From: Trachythela sp. YZ-2020
Taxonomy: Eukaryota > Cnidaria > Anthozoa > Malacalcyonacea > Clavulariidae
Direction: 5' to 3'
NCBI GenBank assembly: GCA_016169945.1
Contig: JADLSH010000114.1
Location: 868,001 to 932,000, forward strand
DNA length: 64,000 nucleotides
The position numbers and the translations under genes are program-made. Below the pieces are notes generated by a model. That model saw nothing but the letters and a program-made list of their open reading frames with translations, was not told where the DNA came from and searched no databases. Below, piece after piece: positions 51,851 to 63,290 of this stretch (the stretch's first letter is position 1; the number at the start of each line of letters is the position of its first letter).

Positions 51851-52628
51851 ATGACGGTGAAACCATTTTCTAAAGAACAATTGAATTTCTTTAAGTTTTC
51901 GACACTTGTTCTTGATGAGTTTCCCAAGGTGTTGCGTCAAACTTTTATCACCATGTGGGACAGCAAGGTTGCCATTAAACCAGGATTCATTGCCTGGGAT
52001 GACAGTAGCAAGGTACGGAACATGCTCCTTGCATCTGAAGGTGGTAAAACTGATATACCAACTGCGAAATCAATTGAAGAGTGGGACTGCACAGCTTTGT
52101 TTAAAGCAACAATCTTTGCCAAAACCTTTGGTGCTTCGAGCAGCAAGGGATCATCTTTGAATGATTTATATTTGAAGAAAGTTAAACCAGTTCCAGGTTC
52201 TTTTCATTCATCAGTTCAAAGTTCAACAGGAAATCAAGATGAGATCTACGCCTTGGCAATTGATCAACTGCGGTTGTTGAGAAACACACTTTGCCATTCA
52301 CCCAAACCAGAAATAGTTAAAACTGATTTTGATAATTATGTACAGTTAGTAACCAACGCTTTAACAGCAGTTAATATTGATACCGCCTTTGTTGATGTTA
52401 TTGGTCAGATGAGCGAGGATGATTTTCCTACAGAGAAAGTTCAAGAATTACATGAATGCCGCGTGAAAGAGTTACAAGCCGTCAGTATGTTTCACGAGAA
52501 TGTGGAGCAGAAATTGTCTTCTATTGATGAACGAACAGAAAAGATAGAAGAAAATGTCGACCAGAAATTATCTTCTATTCATGCAATAATGAAGAATAAG
52601 AGTTTGGGCGAATATAGAAATAGACCAG
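51851..52628 (+). CDS. NLR-like gene, exon 1: DZIP3-like HEPN domain
   Basis: The ATG has a favourable context (ACACAATGA). About 259 residues form a helical domain resembling the HEPN domain found in DZIP3-like proteins (AIKPGFIAWDD, then WDCTALFKATIF). An RNTLCH motif at residues 144-149 fits the R-N-x-x-x-H active site of HEPN ribonucleases. A 20-residue coiled-coil unit (NVEQKLSSIDERTEKIEE, then NVDQKLSSIH) is duplicated at 217-246. The exon ends in phase 1 at 52,628, before a GTAACG donor. From family knowledge, such domains act as RNA-cleaving or signalling effectors of sensors. RNase activity here is an inference. Confidence 0.75.
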
Positions 52629-53827
52629 GTAACGTGAATATTTTTTACTATATATACAACGTATACTCGTAAAGTATCGTGCAGTAAGTCATTTTGCTCC
52701 TATTTTCACAGAGTTTTCTCGAATTTCATATTTTTATATAAAATATACAGTATAAAACTTTTTAAACATAAATACAAAAACACAAGAATCCCTAAGGATA
52801 TAGATTAAAAGTAAATATAATTTATAAATTTGACAGCCAGTTGAAGGTTTGTGAAAAGTTTGTTGCTTTATCCGCTCAGTAACGATGGTTTCGTTAAGCC
52901 ACCTGACTATTGGTTATATGTTTTTGCTATAATCGGAGTAAGTGATTTAAATAAATTTCAAGTTTTTAGTGTTATGAATACAGTGGCGAACGTTTTTTTA
53001 ACTCTGTGATACACGTGAACATGTCCAATGCTGCCCAAGCTAGTCCATCCGTACGGATGGACAAATTCGTCACTGGAACTGTGTTCGGGCTATATACTAG
53101 CATAGGGCGAACCAAACGATTTGTCGATGGTTTGATTCGTCCGATCCGTTCATCCCAAATTTATCAATATATTGCATTAGTTGTGTATGTTCTAAGCCTC
53201 GTTTTGAAATATATCACACAAATTATGAATATATTATGTTGTCTGCTTCGTTCTCAAATATACCACGCAAACTAGCAATATATTATGTGATATGCTTCGT
53301 TCTCAAATATACCACACAAAATATCAGTATATTACGTTGTATGCTTCGTTTTAGAATAAACCAGGTAAATTATATAAATATATTGTGTTATCTGATTTAC
53401 GAATCTCTCCATTCGTGTTCAATCGACGGATCGGACGATCGATCCATTGGACGAATCTTTTAAGCTTACAATAGTCTTACCACATGACTAAAGCTGATTC
53501 ACGAATCTCTCCATTCGTGTTGATCGGACGGATCGGACGAATCGAGCCATTGGACAAATATTTCAAGCATAACCATATCCTTACCAATACCTTATGCTGA
53601 TTCACAAAATTCACGAATTGTACGAATGGAATAGATTCGACAGTGTTGGACAAACTTCAACTCTGCAAGCGCGAAAATTGAGAAAAATAAAAACCGACAA
53701 CAATTTTGGCTTTCGAAAGTAATTTGATACTAGACAGTTTACTAAATATTGAAAGTTTACCAATATAACTCAGAACCTCGTGGATAACCAAATATCAATT
53801 TAATTAATAACATATCATTATACCTAG
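52629..53827 (+). other. 1.2-kb intron with tandem repeats
   Basis: GT at 52,629 and AG at 53,826-53,827 join G|GA cleanly and keep the frame (RPG-TLPKPYIP). Inside are about four degenerate 60-bp units around GCTTCGTTCTCAAATATACC (53,180-53,390) and two 100-bp units around CGAATCTCTCCATTCGTGTT (53,399-53,600). Confidence 0.75.
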
Positions 53828-55872
53828 GAACATTACCCAAGCCATATATTCCAAGCTCTGTTCCCTTGTTTACTGGCAGAGAAGTTGAAGTTGAAGAAAT
53901 TACAAACCTTATCACTGACCAATCAACACGACTGTTAAACATCTGGGGATCTCCTGGATTTGGTAAAACATCCACAGCTATTGGAGTAGCACACCGCCTT
54001 GAGAACCCTGTTTATTTTTTTAAATTGCAGGGTATTACCATAGTAGATGAATTTTTATCCAAAATTTTAAGTATTTTTAAGAGCAATTTAGCAGATCTTA
54101 GTCTAAAACCTATGGACAAACTAGTAAGTATTTTTAGAGAAATTTCTTCTCCAATTTTTCTTATATTTGACAACCTTGATGATCTTCTATCTAGTGAAGG
54201 TAGTTCCGCTAAACTAACACGATTATTGGTAGAATTGTTAGACAGTAATATAAACATCAATATGCTTGTTACAACTAGGGAGCTTTTGGAAAATATGCGC
54301 GATCAAATAAAAGGTTTTCAAGATTTCCGAATTCGACCTCTTCGTCCCGTTTCGTCTGTTAAATTTGTTCGTCAACTTCTCCCTTCATTTTCTGAAAGTG
54401 TTGTTGCAAAGGTGGCTGAAATTTCGTCTCATGTTCCTCTGGCAATGAAATTCGTTGTTTCGTTAGTTGAAAACAACGCTGAGGATATGGCGAATACAAT
54501 ACTTGAGGAATTAAGTCTTTCAGGAAATCTTTTAGAGCAGATAGACAGTCCATACGAGAAAAACATGCAAAGGTTATTCGAGGCTCCTTTTGAGCAGTTG
54601 ACATTAAATCACAAACATGCGCTCATTTCGTTAACCGTGTTTTCATCCGCTAGAATAAGTAGAGATGCTGCCATTGACGTTGTTTCTGAGGAAATGGCAG
54701 CTACAAAAACACTAAAAGCAGTACAAAGCCTTAAAACACTTGTCAAGAAAGCGTTAATTGACGAAGATCCCAATGGAGAATATTACTCTATTCACCCCCT
54801 CATTTTTTCTTTTGTTGTTGATAAAGCAAAAGAAAATTATTTTGAGAATGCTGTCAAATCCTCTAGAATTCGCTTTTGTAGGTATTACTTGATTCTTTTT
54901 GAAAGATTAAACGACGATTTCCTAGCTGGAAAGTCGATAGAGAGTCCCCATATGCAAGACACAATGCAGCATGTAAAGATTGCCATGTATCAATCTATCA
55001 CAAGTAGTTTGGAACATTCCCAAGATATTTTTCGTATCTTATCCAAGTCTGAAATATTCCTTTCTCTTATTCATTTTCCCTTTAGTGCATCACTGAATTT
55101 TCACAAACTATATGATTTATCTATAGAAAAATGCAGAACCCAGCAATGCAATAACTACAATTACTTGAAGTTGTATGTCAGCAAATATTTTGCTTTTTCC
55201 CGCTTTAGTTCGTCTAACTTTTCAGACATACAGGAAGAGATATGTAAAGACGTCATGTTGTTGTCGGATGGTAGTGCGGCAAAACTAGGTTGTTATCAAG
55301 GAATTTCACTTATTTCCAAAGGAAATATGAAGTCAGGTATTGAATGTATTGAAAAACATCTTGACGGATTACGAAAATGCGCTGATCAACAGCTTGTAAA
55401 ATGCTTATGTCTGCAGCTTCTTGCACTTCTTTACACTGATTTGAAAGAGTACAGCAAATCGGCAAACTTCAGTAGAGAGGCTATCGAGGTTTGTAAAGAA
55501 ATTGGTAATTACAATCTCTTTTTAATCGATGATTGTGCGCAAACTTTGTCTTTGACGCACAAGGAATACAAAGGCGAGCAAATAATGTTGTTTCTCCATC
55601 TTCTATATTTGTGGTCAAAAGAAATTTTAAGTGATAATACTAAACTGTACCTCTTTAATGCTGTCCATAAATTACAGCAACAGCTAGAGAGTAACCCATT
55701 TGGTTCAGATTATCTATTTCAAATAGTCTGTTACGGTGATTGTCTTTTAGCTTTTCTTGGTTTGAGTGCAGGACAAGAAGCTCTTTTGAGTGAAAAGATC
55801 GAGTTTCTTAACAAATCAGTGAAGCCTGATGATTGTTGTTCCTTGACAGATAGAGAGCATTTCCTAGTATAG
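53828..55872 (+). CDS. NLR-like gene, exon 2: NB-ARC ATPase and first TPRs
   Basis: The domain starts right after the splice (LFTGREVEVEEI). Visible motifs are Walker A GSPGFGKTS, Walker B FLIFDNLDD, a sensor NMLVTTREL, a GLPL-equivalent HVPLAM and a YYSIHPLI segment in the place of the MHD region. About 340 residues of helical repeats follow, with TPR-like pieces such as YSKSANFSREAIEVCKEIG. NB-ARC proteins are nucleotide-switched oligomerising sensors. The frame ends at a TAG caused by a one-base frameshift near 55,862; coding continues in the next frame. The plant-like NB-ARC, rather than NACHT, is known in cnidarian sensor families. Confidence 0.82.
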
Positions 55873-57311
55873 CAGAGATATCTGCGAATCGGTATCGTTT
55901 GCCTTATCGATTACTCAATTGCTATTCTTTAAAAATGATGACGGACGATCCTACAGAAAAGCAAAGTTTAAATGTTGAAACATGCCGTAACGCACTTGAT
56001 TTTTCACTAAAACATAATGGCAAACAACATGAAGTCACCGCGTTTTGTTACCTTAAAGTGGGCTTGGCTGAGACTGATGTTGAAAAGTACATTCCCGCTC
56101 ATGATGCATTTGATCAAGTTATTAAAATTACGACAACCACTCCTCATAGAAGCAACAACAGTAATGACTATCTTGCCGAGGCTTATATCGGGAAAGGAAA
56201 AGCTTATGATAGCAAGAATAAATTTGAATCCGGTATCGAATTTTATGAAAAAGCACTTAAAATAAAAGAGAAATTGTTCAATGAAGATTCTGAAGAAATT
56301 GCTCGAATTTTATTTTTGCTAGGGACGTTGCAACGGTATGTTAATGATTTGTCTTCAGCTCTTGCAACATTTAAACGGGCTTTGCAAATAAGGATAAAAG
56401 TGTACGATGAGATGCCCATCTCAGGCATAGCGAATGTGAATGTAGTTATGTGTTATATTGTTATCGGAAAAGTGCACTACGAGCTTGGCAACAGCACTGA
56501 AAGTATAGATTGTTTTAAATATGCGCTTAAAGTGAGCACGGATTGCAATCAAGACTGTTCAGTTGCACAAAGTCTTATTTGTATGGAACTTATAGCATTG
56601 CAGGTAGATGAAAACTTGTACATGGAATTGTTTAACCGTGTTTTACCTGTGATGAAGGCAGATTTTAAGATGTTTTTACCATTACTGTATTTGACATTAG
56701 GTTCAAAACAACTTGAGTCAGGAAAGTATGAAGCTGGTCTAGCGTCTCTTCAAGAAGCTCTTGATATTGATTTAGACGTCACACTGAGCGCGGGTGCAAC
56801 TTTTCGAGAATGGACGGTTTCACTCTACATTGCAATGGTGAACATCTTAGTTAATATTGGAAAGCCTAAATTGGCGAGAAGGGCAATTGACAGAGCTACC
56901 AAAATAGCAGAATCACTTCCTGAAAGTAGACAACATCTTTGGTTATTTCGTTGTTATACCTGGAATGGTCGCATACACAACATAATGCGCGAATTTGTTG
57001 CAGCAATTGAGCCGCTTGAACATGCACTGCTGCGTCTTCCAGCCTATGACAAATTCGAAGAATTTAAGTGTCTTAGGGCGATTGCAACAGCTTATTTCAA
57101 TGAAGGGTATTATAAAGAATCTCTTTCGTCGATGTATGACGCATTGCCTATCATTAAAGATCTTTTTCCGGAGGGAAGCAAAGTTGAAGTTGAATTGTTT
57201 CTCTTTGTGGCCGCAATCGCGCAAAAAATGGGAAACACAATTTTAGTAATTAATAATTTGCGCTTAGCGTACAAGGTGTATTCAAAAATTCAAAGAGAAA
57301 GCCATTCTTAG
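55863..57311 (+). CDS. NLR-like gene, C-terminal TPR array (shifted frame)
   Basis: About 483 residues in the +1-shifted frame start at PSIAEISANRY, directly continuing REHF of the previous part. Several TPR units are clear, such as AYIGKGKAYDSKNKFESGIE, then FYEKAL, and VIGKVHYELGNSTESIDCF. TPRs here would be the ligand or partner-binding end. The stop is at 57,309-57,311. Together the three parts make a HEPN-NB-ARC-TPR protein of about 1420 aa. One missing T in CATTTCC would explain the break; it may be an assembly error, a recent pseudogenising change or a polymorphism. Confidence 0.75.
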   Translation, partial: PSIAEISANRYRLPYRLLNCYSLKMMTDDPTEKQSLNVETCRNALDFSLKHNGKQHEVTAFCYLKVGLAETDVEKYIPAHDAFDQVIKITTTTPHRSNNSNDYLAEAYIGKGKAYDSKNKFESGIEFYEKALKIKEKLFNEDSEEIARILFLLGTLQRYVNDLSSALATFKRALQIRIKVYDEMPISGIANVNVVMCYIVIGKVHYELGNSTESIDCFKYALKVSTDCNQDCSVAQSLICMELIALQVDENLYMELFNRVLPVMKADFKMFLPLLYLTLGSKQLESGKYEAGLASLQEALDIDLDVTLSAGATFREWTVSLYIAMVNILVNIGKPKLARRAIDRATKIAESLPESRQHLWLFRCYTWNGRIHNIMREFVAAIEPLEHALLRLPAYDKFEEFKCLRAIATAYFNEGYYKESLSSMYDALPIIKDLFPEGSKVEVELFLFVAAIAQKMGNTILVINNLRLAYKVYSKIQRESHS

Positions 57312-60266
57312 AGAGAACAAATATTGCATATGTTATAGTAGCTGAATTGCGTATATTCCTGATCAATTAAACACAAACATTGTCAATGTCTAGAATATAA
57401 ACAGTGTTTTGCCAGCTGCAGGGACAGCAATAGGCAATTTAAGTTCAGTGTTGATGAGGTTAGGCTTCGTTATTAGCAGAAGTTTGCATCTGTATTGCCC
57501 TTTAAGACTTTCTAGGTTGCCACCTCAGAGATATTTTTACTGTTACGAGCGTCCCGAATGAAATTATATCTGGCTGCTTTTGGTTCAGCGCGCTCATAAA
57601 TACTTCTGCAAACCAAAATATTGTGTGTAAAACTGCTGTACAACTTTCAATATCAAATGCTCCTTATTCCAGATGGACATTTTTTTATCATAATTATGCC
57701 AAGGAACATGGGACCAGAATGTTTTGCCATAATGCTTCAATTCATTGATTTTCTACCTCTGAAAACTGTCGTCGTGACGTTTAACACTGTTTCCAGCTTA
57801 CGTTTCATGCATGCAATGTCTAAGTCTATAAGAGCCTGCATGTTTATCTCAGAGGTGGACGGGGCGTTTGCGGGATTTGGAGATTATATGAAAATTGATC
57901 TGCTGAGAATTGAAAATTTAATTGACCCTTTTATATGAAAAACGAAACTGGATGTTTTCCTGGATATTTGCTGGAGTGGGACGTTGATTAGGATTTTGCC
58001 AGCGTAGTCGTAAGTAAAACAGAACACCAGATCACCTTACAATCCAATCAACACTTTAGCAGTCTAGTTCAACTATTGCAGTTATATAGGCAGTGTATTG
58101 ATAGATGTTATCTGTGTTAGGCTGGTTTGAGCATATATATGGCAAAAACATGACCTTCTTGAGGCAGGAACCGCCGGTAATATGCTAAGAAAAGGAACTA
58201 GGTAATTTGTGTTTCTTTATCGAAGTTAACATGCTCATCACGACTAGCATAGATAGACCATCTTATGGTAATTTTTCATGCCACATAACCAAGGTCTTAG
58301 CAATGCCAGAATCCTGCATGTCTAGAGTTCTGCATAGCTTGTTAAAAGTTGTAGTTTGTTGCTATTTTGTAGTATTAAGTGAGAGAGGTATATATAGCGG
58401 TATTCAAACTGTGGAATTTTGATAACCTGAAATTGAAGTCGAAATACACTATAGGCAGAAATTGAATCTCGTGCTTCATGTGAAACTATATTAATTAATT
58501 CTTAATCAAGTATAATTTCATAAATTATCGAATTGATCAAATTAAGTACACACGAAATCAAGAATATTTAGTGTATAAGTATACATTTCCAAGGCAGATT
58601 AGTATTTTCTAGTATTTTTGTAGTTGGAAAGCTTTCTCATGCTGCATGATTAATTCAGTTTAATGTAATCCCTGCACTGCATTGCTTATATATAATCAAC
58701 TACGGCTATTTTCAGGGACGATGGAACGATTCAACGTAAAAGTGCAAGGGGCACGTTTGTCGGAGTGAAAACGAAGACAAATCGTAGTGTGAAAACGAAG
58801 CTTAATAATCTCATTCGTAAAGTAAGCCAAGCTGTGTTTTCTTAGTCTGTTTCAGATAATGAAATGTTGAAATTTTCCTTTTACCAAATCTGATGAAAAT
58901 AACCCATAGTATGTATTAGTCTCTATTTTGAGCTCATTTGTATTGGGTTCTGTGCATGATTTTATATCCTCATGTTTCGCGCACAGTAGGGTAGGAGATA
59001 GAGATAGAGTTATGATTGGGGTCAAGATCAAAGAGAAATATATTTGTGCGTGAAACATAGGATGTTACCAAAAATTCAGTTATATATGAAACAGTTCTGA
59101 AAGTCAGAAAATACAAGAAAGTTGTGATGTTTGAATTTTTACCTTCTAAAATTTCAAAATTTTCTACTATTTGCAAGAAAACCTAATATGGCAATGAATG
59201 ATAATGATAATGGCAGTGATAATGAATTTTTGAGACTATAACAATACTTCGAAATGCGGCATCCTTGCTTCGTTCCGGCGTTCCTACCTATTCAAAAAGG
59301 ATAAATAATAAAATATAGGTTACGTTTACCCTTCATATATCAATTCTCTTTATAAGAGATGACTCTAAGCCCATCTGCATTTACGAAAGATAATAAGAAA
59401 CTGAAAAGATGCTTTGTCCTTTCTTACCGTTAGTAATATCATATTATTCTCACGTTATGCTCATTATGAGTTTGGTAGCCAGTAAATTTTGTCGCATGAC
59501 CTCATATTATTAATATATTATCAAACTTAATAAATGTAAAATAAAAAATATAAGTCTGTCATTTGAAAGAAATATATATACTACATGCACTTTTTATTTT
59601 TTTGTAATTGTCTTACCCTATGTTACACACTGCGATTTGTTGGGGCGATTTCAGATTTAGCTGATAAAGTTAATGATGACTTTTTTCAAATATTATGTCG
59701 ACAGAATGATGTCGTTAGCACATATCAAAATTAAAATAATTAAAATTATTTTAAATATATTAAAGAGAATCTTAAGTCGGCCGGGCAAAACGCAATGTGT
59801 AAATCTCTATTTTCTAAAAAAATTTCTTGTTAGTCGCCATTTCAGAAAAAAAACTATAGGAAAAACTTACTTTGAATACCAAACTTCTAGCTCATAATAG
59901 CACGCTCGAGACATCAGAGAAACATTGAGACAGTTGTGACGTCACAAATAGTCAAGTATGTTAAAAACATACGTTCACTCATTTTAAAATGAAGGAATAA
60001 CGAATAAAAAAATTGTAAAAGGTCTTTGTATTCTATTTAGTATATCAAGTTCTTTCAAACGGGACAAAATACTTATATTTTTTCTTTTCATCTACTGTGG
60101 TTGATTTAAGTAATGTTGCTACGTACACGTGTTTTTGTATCGTGAAAACTCCATAGTTTCAAGTGAAGTAACATTGTAAACATATACTAGCTACGATAAC
60201 GTAATATCAGCTCCATTACTTACACAATATAATGTTAATGATATGAATGTAACAGCTGAGACGAAT
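57312..60266. other. intergenic sequence downstream of the NLR-like gene
   Basis: No clear gene. The frame at 57,621-57,938 is methionine-rich and shows no family. A clear AATAAA for the NLR-like gene was not found in the first 150 bp. Confidence 0.45.
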
Positions 60267-60960
60267 GGTAAAACGGTGGCGCTAAATGACAAACAATAAG
60301 ATGCATATCGGATACATAAAAAATTGACATGTACTTTAAACTATTCAAAAGTGAGAAACAATTGGGCTTAATATAGTCCAATAATTCTTATGGTTATTAG
60401 CAAAATCCACGAATATAAATTTGTAGAATAATAAAGGTTTGTTTTTTTTAATCGGAATCAATTTACTCTGTTAAAACAGAATGATATGTCATCAGGCACC
60501 TAATTAATAGAATGCAATGAATGGATCATGTGAATTTATTAATTATTTGCCTGTGAATTGCCTTCTTTGTTATCAATTTGTAATTGTTTTAACACCCGTT
60601 GTGTTATCAACGAGCCTCGTACCCAGACCTCTATATAGAAGTTGCGCTGAGCACGTGGATGACATGTTGGGGAGGACGAGAAAAAAACCCCTCATATCCT
60701 CTCCAAGCTCCCCCCTTAGCGATCAGCTCGAAAACATCCAGACGAAGGACCTTCGCTCGAAACGTCGAAGTTCTTGTTGAATTTTTCGTGTAGTTTGATC
60801 TTAAAGACCCGCAGCATATCGTATATATCTTCGCTGGAACCACGCGTTCAAAATATCAGAAAACAAGAGTTGCCTGAGAATCGTGAGAGGAATAGTTTAG
60901 GGCGCAAAACAGAGCCTTGAGAGAACTATATAATTTTGTCAACAAGTGTTTACCTTTCCT
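60267..60960. repeat. first copy of a tandem duplication (uninterrupted)
   Basis: It matches 61,078-61,345 plus 62,884-63,290 in order and direction, starting GTAAAACGGTGG and ending near AATTTTGT. It contains CCTTCGCTCGAAACGTCGAA (60,749-60,768). Confidence 0.8.
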
Positions 60961-61345
60961 TCTTAGCTTTTCTTGTTATAAAAACAGTCTTATGGTGCTA
61001 TTTTTGTTAAGCTGGTTCTTAGAAATTGCAAAACACTAGCCTGACTATAGGTGACTGTGTAATTCTATGAGACAAAATGTAAAACGGTGGTGCTACATGA
61101 CAAACAAGAAGATGCATATCGGATACATAACAAATTGACATGTACTTTAAACTATTCAAAAGTGAGAAACAGTTGGGCTTTTATATAGTCCAAGAATTCT
61201 TATATTTAGCAAAATCCACAAATATAAATTGTACAATATTAAAAGTGTTTTTTACTCCTAAATATCTGTCAAAACAGGATGTAATGAATGGATCACGTGA
61301 ATTTATTAATTATTTGCGTGTGAATTGCTTTCTTTGTCATCAATT

Positions 61346-62883
61346 AATAAAAATAATAATGATTTATTGGTAATACATCCACAGAGTGGCTCTTCGTTTA
61401 CCAATATTCTATGTAGAGATTATATATAATTATTTAGTCTTGTAGATATGCTACTAATTCGTGAAAACGAAATAACCAAATATTAAAACTAATTAAATTG
61501 AGAAAACAAAACGATGTATGTTTATTCATGCACGAATAAACGTTTTTGACTTCTCTACAAAATACGCTGTAGTCTGTGCAATTCCTCATTTCAGTAAGTA
61601 AACTATTAAAAAGTTTTGCCGATTGGTCTTGAAATGTATTGCTAATTAACGGGATTTCAAGTTGTATACTACTACTTGATCTAAGAACTCGAGACTGTTC
61701 AGCTATTTTTAGTGTCAGATAATTCAGCCAATCTATTTCGCGATGATTCGCTTTATGAGCAGCTTTGAGGGTGTTCCATTCGCGTTGTTCTCTTACCGGT
61801 AACCACTTCTGGGACAAGACATCATCTATATTAGCATATCTGCCCAATACAAAGCCAGCTGCTGCTTTTTGCACCCTTTGGAGTCTTTTCTCTAAGTACT
61901 CAGGTAGTGAATGGTAAATTATGTCATTATAATATAGCCTGTTGACCAAGTTCTTACGGATGTTGTAAGGTAGAATGTTTTTAGCTTTCTTAGTATCGCG
62001 AAGGTGAAGTAACAGGATGAGGCTACATGTTTAACATTTTCTTCCCACTTAAGGTGTTCGTTAATATATGATTCTAGTAACTTAGTGGAAGAAACAGGTT
62101 CTACCGAGGTATTGTTTATTTGGATATCAGTCCGTTTATTCTTCAGTGGGTGAACGGATGATAGTTGCGCAGTGGATAGTACCATGAGTTGTGTCTTCAT
62201 TGAGTTGATGACAAGATTAGATTCATTCGACCATTCCTCAGGTTTGTCAACTGTGGACTGCAAATCGGCTACGGAGTTTGTCAGATTTCCAGGCTTACAA
62301 TGAGTATAAAGGGTTGTGTCATCGGCATACTGGTGACATTTTGCCTTCACATATGTGGAAGGTCAACAACATATAAGTTGAAAACGAGTGCATGGACCTA
62401 ATATTGATCTTTGAGGAACCCCAAAGTCGACCGAACACAAGTCATATGTTTTGTCATCAATTTGAAAAAAGTGCCTTCTTAATCCAGTGAGATAGTTTAC
62501 CGTCCATTTAAGATATTCATTGGAAAAACCTAAATGACTAAGTTTCTTGAGAACGGTTTTGTATTTGATGGTGTCGAACGCTTTCGAAAAATCAGCTTGG
62601 ACCATAAGTGTGACTTCACCGCGTTTCATTGCACGAAGTATATCGTCTCTGTAATACTGTCGTGGTTAAGTGACCTTTCCTAAAGCCAGAGATATTATCT
62701 TTAAACAGAGATTTTGAGTTCAGGTATTCGACAAACTGGCGGTGTGTAAGCATTTAAAACGCCTTTGAGAGGACTGGAAGAATGAACTTTGGGCGCATGT
62801 TGGAATTAGTTATATGGTTATGTAATTGTTATGTTATTCTATTATGTTATGGTTATGTTATGTAATTAGCTACATGGTTATGT
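61346..62883 (-). mobile_element. 5'-truncated LINE inserted in the duplication
   Basis: In minus orientation the element runs from a low-complexity TTATGT-rich 5' edge (62,815-62,883) to a TTATTATTTTTATT-type tail at 61,346. AATT flanks it on both sides (61,342-61,345 and 62,884-62,887). The first duplication copy is the empty site. Confidence 0.75.
61434..62815 (-). pseudogene. LINE reverse transcriptase pseudogene
   Basis: Readable blocks in order are HRQFVEYLNSKSLFKDNISG, ADFSKAFDTIKYKTVLKKLS, FGVPQRSILGP and the catalytic QYADDTTLY near 62,330. VSSTKLLESYINEHLKWEEN and a C-terminal region with PEYLEKRLQRVQKAAAGFVLG follow. Frameshifts near 62,640, 62,365 and 61,930 break it. It is a different family from the other LINEs. 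Confidence 0.8.
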
Positions 62884-63290
62884 AATTTGTGATTGGTTTA
62901 ACACCCCTTCTGGAAATCAACCAACCTCGTACCCAGACCTTTACATAGAAGTTGCGCTGAGCACGTGGACGACATGATGGGGAGAACGAGAAGAAAACTT
63001 GTGCTAAAATCCTCACAACCTCTACAAGTTACTCCATGCGCGATCATCTCGAGAACATCCAGACGAAGGACCTTCGTTCGAAACGTCGAAGTTCTTGTTG
63101 AATTTATGGTAGTTTCATCCTAAAAACTCGCAGCATGTCGTGTAGACCTACACTGGAACCACGCGTTCAAGATATTATCTGAAAACAAGAGTTGTCTGAG
63201 AATCGCGACAGGAAATCAGAAATAGTTAAGTGCGCAAAACAGAGCCCCGAGAGAATTATAAAATTTTGTTATAAAGTATTTACCCTTCTT

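Larger units (their letters stand above)
61078..63290. repeat. second copy of the tandem duplication, split by a LINE
   Basis: The two flanks of the LINE insertion continue the first copy without loss apart from a short AATT target duplication. Confidence 0.78.

Noticed and set aside
57621..57938. 105-codon frame downstream of the NLR-like gene as a gene
   Set aside because: No family signal, no promoter or splice context, and methionine-rich composition; probably chance.
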